From Lingula anatina (Eukaryota; Brachiopoda; Lingulata; Lingulida; Lingulidae), in assembly GCF_001039355.2 (NCBI RefSeq), contig NW_019774958.1, positions 386,866 to 450,865 of the forward strand: DNA of 64,000 nucleotides. The letters are read 5' to 3'. Positions within the stretch are counted from its first letter, which is position 1. Every line of letters starts with the position of its first letter. Shown here piece after piece: positions 22,657 to 34,900 of this stretch. Below the pieces are notes generated by a model. That model did not search any database, was not told the DNA's origin, and saw only the letters and a program-made list of their open reading frames with translations. A program made the position numbers and the translations under genes.

Positions 22657-25600
22657 GAGCTCTTCACATCTTCGGCGTATTTCTCGTTATTCTGTGTATC
22701 CAAGGATCAGGTAAATGACTTACAACTAACCTACATCGTATGTTTACAGAAACGTATAGCACATTTGTCTGTTAAGCAGCTTCTGCATGGGATAAAATAA
22801 TTTTTTGCGTGACCCTTACGCCCCAGACGGAATCTGGGTCATAATTTACCGTCGGAAACTTGGGGATATCCTCAGAGAAACTTCGTCCGCTAAAGCACAT
22901 TTTACATTGTGTTTTCATAATATCAATATTAGTAACCGAGTTACTATTGTTATTTTAATACTTAAGCAATATTGAAAAGAGTCGAAATACATGTGGCATT
23001 AGCTGTAGTCCAGCGATCCTACACTCGTGCCTGAACGTGTGACTCGTTGGAGTAGGGGTTCACTGAAGAATGTGTCTGTTCTGGCAAGCCCCAGTTAGTT
23101 GTGTTTTCGTGAAATTTACCATTTTGTTATCAAATCTGTTAAATTGGTATTTGTACAGGTACAAGGACAGACATTAATCAATTGTTTACCTCGCAAGTTT
23201 AAATGATAATTTATATGGAACCGGTCATCTGTCATCAACATACCGGGTACTTAGCAAGTGTACATGTAACGAATTGTGGCTTGAAGAAATTGATTCTCTC
23301 ATGTAGAAAATACAAAATAGTTTATCTGCACAAGGGATCTAATTGGCCACCTTTTTCTTATGATAAGTGATTTGTGATAGATTTTTTGTCTAGTAGTCCA
23401 GGCCCGTAGCCAGGGGGGGGGTTCGGGGGGTTCGAAAGAACCGCCCTTTTTGCTGGGAAAAGGTCCACTTTGGGTAAAATTTGATCTAGGTACATGAAGT
23501 TTTTATAGAAAAAGGTCCACTTTTCTAGAAAAAGAACCCCCCTTTTGAAATTGCTGGCTACGGGCCTGTAGTCTGTATTCATAGATAACGGGAGTAAAAT
23601 GATGCATGCATGATAAGACCTTTACCATACTGTGGGAATCAGACAAAATTTAGCATTTATTTTTATAATCAGTGCATGCCATTCCATGATAGATGAGTTT
23701 ATTACCAGAAGCAGATTGAATGGCATTTTGGGTACATATTACTCCCATTTAAGTATATCAGGGTATATCCAGCTCTCCACAATTCTGTAATATCCTCTAA
23801 GTGACAATTTTCCCAATTAACCACTATTTAGGTTCATTTTTGCCACTTGAGTATACATCAAGGGTGGTTGCCCGTTTTGGCCTAAGGCAATGCCAGCGTT
23901 CAATTGCCAAACTGTTTTGGTTTCATAATCTAATTTTATGTATGTATTATATATCAACATTTACATTGCCTTCCTGTTTATGTTATTGTTTATGTAAGTA
24001 ATATTTACAATTCCTAAAAAATATTTTATAAAATCTATTATTTATTATATTTGTATTGTATTGAATTTGCCTCATGATCTTTCACAATGATGGTCCAAGT
24101 TCAGCATTAACAAACTCCAGGAGAATTTTGTCTCTGTTCTATTGATTTTATCTTGGCTGTACGTCTAAAGGGATAGCTCTATTACTCTGGCTAGTTTTCC
24201 GGAAACAGAAGAGTATTGATCTAAGAAGTCACACATTTTGAAGGGCTGTGCACACTAGCATGTAGGACTGAATAAATAGAGTTTATCTAGGAATCCTTGT
24301 CATCTCATTTAGTGTTAGATGGCATGGAGAGTCATATGGGATGAGAAATTACTCATTAACAGTATTTTGAATTCATGCTAGAACTTGTTTTACTTGATTG
24401 AACACAAAAAATGGTCATATTGTGATGGCTGTGGTGAATATCAATATGAGAACTGTATATATAGGAAGTGGTTAGAAAGGATATCGTCATTCAAACCTTG
24501 GGTGACTAACTCTGTGGTAGAGTTGGAATACAACAGATCATTTCTCACCACAGAATTGCTAAAAGCTTTTCTCTTCAACTGTAATGTTTTAGGCACATAA
24601 TTGGCACTCTCTGTCTATGCACAGAATTCTAAAATCCTATGCTCTGAGCCAGAAGTGTTCAATGATGTGCTGGCCAGTAGATTATCCCAGGGTAATAAAT
24701 GTAGAATCAATAGATAGCAGTTCTTGTGATGGATAGAATCCATTATTCCTATATGGAGAGCAAACTGAAGGAAGAAATGCGTCATAATATTTGTCCTTTA
24801 TTTCACTTCCCTCAGTTTACAAATAGCAAGTTCATTTGAGGTGAAAAATTAGAAGTTTTTTTTCATCACAAAGTGGTGTTCATTTAAAAAAAGAATGGTA
24901 AAAGATATATTGGATATGACAGTTGTGCTTATTAATACCCTTCAAAATATAATTTATTCTAATGTGTGATTTGAACTCCATTTTATTTTCAAAGGCTTGT
25001 GTCATCTTTTTACAGTTGGTAGGTTTAGGTAATGTCATTATGGCAATATGCACTATTGTAGATTTTATTCCCATAAGCAGTGTATAAAACCATATAATCA
25101 AGAAGCAGATATGGTACATGGTAGCCTAGGATGGGGAATGTATTGTGTTTGCCTCCCTCAAGACATTGCTAAAAAGTGAATTCATAATATTAAAATGTTT
25201 GTCAATTTTGGTAGCATTCAGTTTTATAGATAAAAATTCCCCTTTGTCAACAAAGTGAGGGTTTATGACATGGGGGGATATACTAAGTTGAGTTGTGCAC
25301 ATGTACATGCTAGCACACCCCTGCTGTCATGTATTTCTGTACATCTTTACCACACTGGGGCATTTAGAGGAGTGCAGGCACTTTTGTGTGTTTCTGTAAA
25401 CCTATTTTTCCAACAAACTAGAGTACACACACTTATGTATATTACTGTAAACATTTTTACAACAAATGGGCAACAATAAGGGTGTACACCAAGTCTTTCC
25501 CCAGAGAGCTGTCCAGCTATCATTTGGGAGGCCACTAGGCTGCTTACAGAATTTGGGGGAAATGCCAGGTTGGGGACTTGACTTGCTTAGGTTGGGCTCC

Positions 25601-28600
25601 TTGTAAATAGTGGTGAAATTACAGATTCACATTTTGGACTCCCTGTACCCTAAACCATGAAAAAAAAAACCTGGTGTATTTCTGCACAAACAATTATGTA
25701 AATTAATTCAGGAAATTGGATTCAGCACTCTCCTGCAGCAGATCTATTTTTTTTGTCCCAGGCTTTCATCCTTTACACTAAAGAGAAGAGTATTTTGACA
25801 TGCAGTTTTATGCTTTCTTGATCATCTGTTTTACTTCAAGGTTAATAGTGAAGTAAGCTATTAAACCCGGAGGCTCTTCACAGGAAGATATTTATATAAG
25901 TGTTACAGGGATGGGAGAAGCAGCACCTCATATATTTGTACATGTGCCATTTCAGGGAGAGGATTCTAGGTACTCAGAGCACAATTAATGGCTTACATTA
26001 AACATCCATTGCCAGGAAATGAAAGTTATCTTGCATCCAGCACACATACAAATATTTGGTACCCGCTTTTTCTCGTTTACTGAGTTCATTTGAATAGAGA
26101 TAACCACACGGCACTTCCTTCCTGTTGCATTCAAGTATTTCATTCCTGTTGTGTTGAAGTATTTTATGGTGGTGCCATTTGATACTTGATTTGGCTGCAG
26201 TTGTGTGGGAATGAGGGCATGCTGCCACTGGTGTAAGGTGACCATGTAGATCTGGATGTCAATGGGCTCTGATGGGGATATTTTGGGAGGTGGGGGAGGG
26301 GCATGGAATAGATGATTATAGCTGTGCAGACAGCTATTTGTTTCTTATTGGATTGATACATATTGTTTGATTGATCTGCCTTACAGCCTGATTTCAAACA
26401 TAGGGCTAATGTGAGGCAAATTCTATTAGATTAAGAAATACTGTTTTTACCCAGGGATATTGAATGTTGGGACTAAAATAAAAATGCCAGCTGACTGTCT
26501 GTTTGTTCTGTTCTTCCTAATTTAGTAAGGTGTCTACCTGCTCTCCTCTCTAGTGCTGTATTAATAGATGTGTTGGCCTTTAAAAAAGTAAAAGATGAGC
26601 TTTACAATGTTACTTCATTTTAAATCTTGTTCTATGGGCCAATAGCTAAGGCTGCCTCAGAGTATATGAGCGCATTCTCAACGAATTAAGCCAGGCTTTA
26701 CAAAGCCGGTGACCTTAAAATGGCGGATGTACATGAAAGAAAAACCGCCTAATCTTTTAATAGTCTCTCCGCCTCCCCACACGTCGTCCCTGCGGGGTAC
26801 AGTAATTAAATCGCGTCTCCGTTCGCCATGCGGAAGCTACCTGAGAAATATTAAGTGCGCATGCTCATCAGTTAAACTCTTGGTGAAGAAAGCATGGCGG
26901 CTGAAGGCGATCGAAGGAAAAAAGCTCTTCTGTTCTATTATCTTTGAAAACAGAGACGAAAAAGGAATAATTTGGCCCGTAGAGCAGCAATGAATCGACT
27001 TTCTACGGAGATAATATCACCAGAGATATTCACGGAAATATTAATGTTCGGAGCCGAGATTTAATGTTTGTGTTTGTTTATTTTAGTCACATATATCCCA
27101 TTAGGAATCTTGACTGGGTAATACGTTGAAGGCTGTGGAAGGATGCATTTTGAGAATTGATGATACGTCTTCAGTAGCCAAAATGCCACATTTACAGAGA
27201 GATTTACTGGAGTAGACAGAGGATTTGTCTCAGTTGTATCCCGGCTTAATCAGCAAAACCTCCTTAGGTTTTACTTCCAACTGAAATCCCCCTCTACCTG
27301 AAAAAATATTTAGACAACCAAAATCATGTTTTAGTCTTTTTCATAAAACTTTCCTGGAAAATCTGTGTGGTTGATGAAAGTGGTAGAAATTTTTTGATTG
27401 CCTAACCAACAAATGTATTTTAGATTCCATATTTCACTGTAAAGTTTCAGTTGCACATACACTTTGAATTATGTAAAACTTGGAAAAGATATAGCACCGA
27501 ATCTTGGCTAAGTGGGCTGTAATCTGTGTAGAAAGTAGTGAGTCAACCGTACAGACCCCTGTGCCATAGGGCCGAAGCAAACTTTTTTACCTTAACCAGA
27601 TACTGCATCCTTCATTGCTTTCATTGAGTTAGCCTCGTGACACTTGAAAAGAAAGAGAAGATTTAATAATAACCTGATAATAGGTGATTCAGCTTGAAGC
27701 CATGGGAATGCATTTTAAAGAATCTAGACTTAAAATTGTAATAGGGAAACCAGTGGAAGAGAAGAAAAAGTAACTAAAGCCTGTCTTGACTACTATGGCT
27801 GATGTAAATTATCAGTAAACTGGTTGTTGAGATTTAGAAGCAGCCATGCTCATCAGTGATTCTTTGTACCTGAGCACTATGTAAAATTTCACAGTTGGTT
27901 TGCTAGAAGTATATGTGAGATTCATGGTGAAATGTAGACCTTGATGTTTCTACAGGGTTTGTTTTTACTGTCTCAGGATTTTAACTGTTGGGTTTGAATA
28001 AATGATCTGTGTTTGGATTATTTGAAAACCTGCACTGAACAATCACAGTTATAAAAGTTATACAATCATTGCAGTTAGATTTTGGTCATGTGAAGACATT
28101 GGTATTTTACTTATTGATGTGATGTTAAGGTTATATCAGCAATTGTTTTGTATCCTTATAAAACAAAATTTGTTATTTATCATTGTTACATGGCATTGTT
28201 TCTTGCTAAATACATAGAGCCTTTGCATTTATTAGTGAACAAATGAACAAATGATTTAGTTGATGAAGTTGATTGGACAGAAGGATCAGAAGTTTAATCA
28301 AAATATTGTCATATAGTCTATGCACATTATTGTTCCTCCTGTGACCATGAGTTCAAGACTTTTAAGGAATGTGTAAATGAAATATGAACTAGAAACAAAT
28401 GAGAAATGAATTTAAAGAAAAATCAGAGCAATAAAATTTTATATATGCAACTTAACACGTGGACACTGGTAAATAGTTCTGTTGAATTACGTCTTCTTGT
28501 ATTGAGTAAGAGGGAAGGACCTCCCAATCCATCATCACCTGCTGTCAGTCCAATTTATAAGGTAGGTTATGCGGCTGGTGTGGCATGCAGGTGTGGATAG

Positions 28601-31600
28601 TAACTCTACTGTAGCTGCTGGAATGTAGAGAGTCATTATATATACTGGGCTCTTGGCCTATATTACTTTGATCCAGGCCAGGTTAGGGTATGTGGATATA
28701 AATTTTATATCTTTTTCAAGTGACAGGTATTTCTATTTACCTAGTCTTTGAAGTCTTCTTTATCTATATATGTATATACTTGGTCCTACAGAGAGCACTG
28801 GTCAGATGGGAGATTTTTATTCTGTCTCAAGGAACAAATTACCAGTATTCTACCTGCTGTTGAAGTGATGTTCATATTAGTCGACTGGTGTTGTAACCCT
28901 GTTCTTTTACACCAGATTTAGTTCAGCAGTGTTATGATAGAAGCTGGAGCCCAGGTGTTCCTTAACTCCACATGAACCTGTGTTTGCGCTTCTGTATTTA
29001 TGCTTTTTGTATTATAAATGTGTGTATATATGTCTCTGTTTTCTTTTGAAATTGGGGTATGTGTGATTAGCGAAGAAGTCATTTGTGCTGTTTGGGCTGA
29101 GTTATTTTGTAAGTTACTTGTAAATGATTGAATCACAGTGGTAATATATTTAGTACCTAAACAGTGTTTACTTTTTATAGAAGAATAGGCAGCCTGTGCA
29201 ATTATGTGCATTTCTTTTTGACAAAGAAATGGAGTAGAATAATTGCTAACTTTTTTTTTTTGCCTTTTAAAGCATTAGATCACTAAGTATCACATTTTCA
29301 CTTCAGTGAAACCTCTGACTGTCTTGCTCTTTCAGAACATTAAACTGCATATGCTTTTAAATTAAAATATAATATATCAAGAAGCCATGTTTTCCTCAAA
29401 ATCTAAACCATAACAATCACCATTATTTTTATGTCCAAAGCCTTAGTTGGCACCTCATGCTTTGATGGTACATAGCCCAAATGAGCATTGTGTCTCAAGC
29501 CACATCTTATCTTCAGCTGGTACAGAGTATAACTTATAAATTATTTATTTATTGCATTCTTTTCATGAACAGATGTTTATGTAACATTTTATAAAATCTT
29601 TTTAGCCTTTGCCAACTGCCCTTCTGGAAGATATGGATGGAGATGTAGATATGAATGCCAGTGTCAAGATGGCGTAGAGTGTGACCAGACGACAGGAGAA
29701 TGTGTTGGTGGTTGCCAGGATGACCGTTGGGGGCCAGGATGCATATTAGGTAATTATATATATATGTGTACAGCTTGTACTTTTTTCTTTTTTCAAAAGT
29801 GCATGATTATGGACAATATTATTGTAAATTCCTGTTTAAAGATTTAATGTAAAAAATAATAAAGATAGTTGAACATAAAATAATAGAAATGAATTAATGA
29901 AATTGGATATTGTATTTCTGATTTTATGCTAATTCTTTTCTTATTGCGCAACTGGTAATCTTTCTTTCCTATTCTTATTGTAATTGGTTAAATTGATTGA
30001 ACAGTGAAAAATCAGTGCATTTTCCCTTGCCTTTCCCAAGTTATATGTGGATGGTTCTCCATATTCAGCAGCATTCATGTGATTCTTGTCATAATAGTTT
30101 AAAACAATTCTATACAAAATTGAACATGAATAAATTGGTCTTCCATAGTAATCAGTCATGGCATGATATAGATTATATAAAATGTTATTATTATAATATT
30201 GGTTGTTAGGATGAAATTTATCTGCTAGGATTATAGAGAACCTTTTCTTCCTAGCCCTATATTGTGTTCCTTGTATTATTGTTAGCAGATGGTATTCTCA
30301 AGATGTAATTTCCTGTATATTTAGGAAAACTGAAAATGAAAGACCAATTTTAAAATATGCTTGCAATTTTTTTTGCAAATAATAAATATGCATTAAGGTG
30401 AGGAGGAAAAGAAGTTTGGGCAACATCATCTGCACCTATATTCTTATCTACCATAGATATTTATGGTTATAAGTTTGATTTATGATTTTGATTAGTTCTC
30501 ATTTCAAATTGAATGCATGTTTTGTATAGAATTGAATGCATGTTTATATAGAATTGATGAGTATGATTTGTGTACATGCTTAGCACACTGATGAAAGACA
30601 TTTATATATCAGTAAATTTCTTTCCTTACCCTGGTGAAAAATAATTAAAGAGAGACCAGAACATGCATTCAATTGATAATTTTTTAGATTGTGGTTCAGT
30701 GATTTGAACCTTGATTTGTAGATTCCAATTGCTACTATGATGACCATGATGGCATACACTACACTGGAAAGAAAACTTTACCCAATTGTGTGCGCTGGGA
30801 TTCTGGTAGTCCAATCATCTACAGTAACTATCGCAATGCCTCCTACTTTCCTGACAAAACCCTTTCTGATGCTGCTAATCTGTGTCGCAACCCTAGCGAA
30901 AACCCATGGAATGAAGGTCCATGGTGTTACACAGAAAGTGTCAGTAGATACACCTCTTGTAGTTTACGCAAGTGTGGTGAGTATCACAGGAGTGTGTGAC
31001 ATAGCCTATGTTTTGTGATCTTTACCTACGGGGTATATACATATAAATTATGTCTCCATTCTTGTTTGTTTTGTGTGATTGTCAAATGAATTAATACCTA
31101 AGAATAGAGAGTAAGACAGGATTTTGGTGCAGAGCCAACTTGTGATTTTCCTCAATGATTTACTTAATCTGTGGTTTCCTGGTAATCAGGTCTTAGCTTA
31201 GCAGAGATACCAACTTTTTTTGTTGTACTTATATTTAATACCTTTAAAATATTGTATACCTTTAGAATATAGTTTTATTAGAGGTTGTTAGTTTGATTCT
31301 TCATCATCTGGAATATTGCTGTTATCTTTTCATTTATGTTGTTACACTGTTTTTATTTTAATTCCTTGTTATGTGATTCTGAACATAATAGAAATGTCTG
31401 TAAGATTAGTCATTTATTTTCATTGCAAAGTATTTTCCTTAAGTAAGTTCTTGATCGTTCATTTAGTTTGAGACGCGTTTCCAAATAACCTCACTTATAT
31501 TATTGTTACATATTGAAAAATTGTATATCTGTTGTTTCCAGACTGCCCAGCCTTCAGGTTTGGTATAAACTGTAGAAGTGAGTGCCACTGCAGTGATGAG

Positions 31601-31963
31601 GAAGAGGACTGCAGCCTCACTGGCATCTGCTCCTCCGGGTGTGCAGACGGATGGAAAGGAGGCGACTGCCAGACAGGTAAGATCTGCTGTGTTATAGTCT
31701 ACCTGGGAAGCCTCTTGGCTTTCACCTTGAACACAGGGGTATCTGTTTTAATGAAGATCTACTGATATCTGTTCATTGCTGTCTGAGAGCTCCAAACATC
31801 CTGTGCAGACTACAGAGATGAAGGGATTTTCTGCATGCTCGCTATATTCATCTCTTCCAGCTCTACACAATTCAAGAGCTTCTTAATATATAGCTCTGTA
31901 GAACAATATGGAATAGTTGCTACAAAGTATAGTGAAATATTGTAGAGATTATAGAATGAATTG

Positions 31964-31999
<36 letters not shown>

Positions 32000-34900
32000 C
32001 TTGAATCTCTCCATCTTGCCATGGGAAATCAAGAAACAGTTGATACTTCTGAATTTATTTAGATAAACATGCAAGAAATATCCTTTCTTTTAAAAGTGTT
32101 CTTAAAGCATTTAATATGCAGTTTTTCTGTAGGTGGGTTAGCAGTATTTTAAAATAAGTGTTTATATGTGTAGTTGTACAAGTGTTAGTGATTGTAATGT
32201 TGATGTCAGTTTTTATGTTAGATTGTGATCTGTATTCCTACATAGATAAGTTATTTGCATTAATTTATATAAATAATAGATAAATATTGATTCAACTTTT
32301 ATTTGAAAAATAATTCCAGTTAAACAAACTAAAAGGTCAGCTGCAGTGTCAGGTATAAAAGACATTATTGCATTACCCCAATTGATTTTTTTCTTGAAAT
32401 TTTTAGATTTGAAAATTATTTAGATCAGTTTGTTTTGCCACTTTTAGTCTCAAATTTTACCCCACAATAACTTGAAAATTTGATTTTATTTTTGATGCCT
32501 GCAGAAAATTAGTGAACGTTACAATTTCAGTTCAACCTCGTGTCAAATTTGAAATGATGGAAGCATGAACATTGTGTCAGTATGCTGCCAATTCTTTCTG
32601 TTTGTTTAAAAACATTTTAATGTCTCTTAATTAAATCTTATCACTTCTGACAAAATGGATACAAATAAAAAACAATATGACATAGGTAAGCTTCTTTTTG
32701 ATGTCTGTGAAAAGGATAAACGTGTTAACATTGTGCTTATCAGACATAAGTCCCAGTAAGTCTGGCTCATTATACCAGGTATAAATTCTTGATACCAGTA
32801 AGCAAACACAATCCCCTGTAGACTATTGATATCCAGGCGATTAACGGCAGAAAGGACAGGTAAACTGATGGTGATTCATCAGTGTTCAAATCGATGTTTT
32901 TAGTTGATCGATAAGGATAACCACAGCTCATAGTTACATCTTTTGAAGCCCTCTGTAATCTCTTTTCACACAGTCCACTGTATTGAACACTTGTTCTGCA
33001 TGCAGAAGTATCTCCAAGCTGATGGCTCAAGAGTGCTGTCTTTATTACCCATCAAATCCTTAGTGCATGAGAAATATGCCATTAGATCAAGCCAAGTCAT
33101 TTGCCTTGGGGCCTGAATTACCCATTACACAGTGTACTTAGCTGTAGTTAGCTGTAGAAGTGAGTCATGTCAACTTGCATGCTACAATGAATACAGGTGT
33201 AAAGCATGATTTCCTGTACTGAGAAATCACTCTTCGTTTAATAAAGACAAGGATGAGGTTTCTCCCTCGATTGTTCTATCATTATGTCATTCTGTAAATT
33301 GAAATTGTTAGAAAACATTTGTTCAGAAAGATCAACATATCCTGGACTCTTTATAATCTATAAAATTACAATAAATAAAGTGTATTTACTCTCGAGGGTA
33401 GAATTATAAACCAGCAAATGGTTAGGCAGAAAATTTCATCTCAGTACCAAGTATCAAGACCACATTGTTCATTGGACAATGTTACAAAATGAATGGTCCA
33501 TTAGTATTCCTGTTTCATGACTTTACCCAAAGGGAACATTACCGCCCTTGCCTTGATCAGAAAGTGAATAAAAAGTTCCCCATCTCTTGTCAAACTGATT
33601 GAATTGTCCCAGTTTAATGTGCACATATTGCCAACAATGGGGAGATCTTAAATGACAGCTTAGTGGCAGTATTCCCTCCTCAGCCCTGTATGAACACGGC
33701 TAAATAATGGCCAGGCTGTGCAATGGGAAGGAAATTCGATCATCCCTCCTTCTGTTATCACATTTACATTCAGTATGCGAGAATACTTATTAGGGGATTG
33801 GAACAGAAGCGAAGTTTTCATTGGATAACTGAATTGAAGTTTTATTTGTATTTCTATAGCCACTATAACGCTTAGGAAAAGATCCAATAGAAAGGGTATG
33901 AAGAGCTTTTTTTTGATTGGGGAGCGGTTATGGGAATGATAACATGACAATAGCCTAATCCAATTTTTCATTATTAGAGGTGTCTAGGGGGATTTACTTA
34001 TGTGGCTGCTGGACATGAATATATATATGTAACTTAGTATGTAGTGTGTGATTCACCATGATTTCATGTCTTTGGTTTTGGTTAAACTTGTAATTATTGA
34101 TTAATGTTAATAGGTGACTGATTTTAAGTGTGATCTAGAAGGATGGGATGGTTCAGAAATAGTGATAATTTTGTACCATTCTTTTTATTACTTACTAACA
34201 GCTTGATCCACGGTAGATTTTCTTTCTTTCTATTAATCGTGTAGCCTGTCCTGATGGCAGCTTTGGTCCTAACTGTCTGAAGGACTGTCACTGTGCTAAC
34301 CCCACAGAAGCATGCAATAAGACAACTGGGAAATGCTCCTCTGGATGCAAGGAGGGATGGACAGGAGAGGACTGTCACCAAACAGGTACACAATAAATAA
34401 CCTTGTTTCACAAAAAAAGGGAAACAAACCAAAAAAAAAAAAAAAAAGAAATGTAATAGAAATGGTACTAATCAGCTAAAAACGGTTATGTTAAGAGGAA
34501 AATGGTCTGTTTCATGGCATCCAGGTTCTATCCAAGTAGCTGACATGTGCCTTTTTTTTTTCAATGGTTAACACTGGTTTTTATCTTGGTGTCTTGCTTG
34601 AAATAGTAAACATTGTATTTTATTTTTTTCAAAATGGTTACAAATGAAATATTTTTTAGCTTAAATAATGTGATTTTAATTGATTATGATGTTTTCTGCT
34701 CAATTTAACTATCCATTCTATAACATTGTAGATATTCCTTACACAATTAAAACACCCTTTACATCAAAATTTGACATACCAAGAATATTGACAGTCAAAT
34801 GTAAAAACTAAATTAATATAAAATTCAGTTGGTCATACCTGTTCATATTGCACAGTGTGATGTAGCTGCACATCGCATGTTCATTGCAAGCTTGCGTTTG

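Larger units (their letters stand above)
22711..29605 (+). other. Large first intron of the phosphatase gene (6.9 kb)
   Basis: This intron separates the signal-peptide exon from the first EGF exon, a common place for regulatory elements. It contains the TIR element at 23399-23568 and a CpG-richer segment at about 26680-27065. No other coding exon was recognised. Confidence 0.7.

Noticed and set aside
26040-26400. Overlapping minus-strand open frames
   Set aside because: They lie in the large first intron, in several frames at once, without splice sites or protein-like composition.
33660-34432. Minus-strand open frames of about 100 codons over phosphatase exon 5 and its upstream intron
   Set aside because: The part over exon 5 is a shadow of the plus-strand EGF exon; the rest has no recognisable features.
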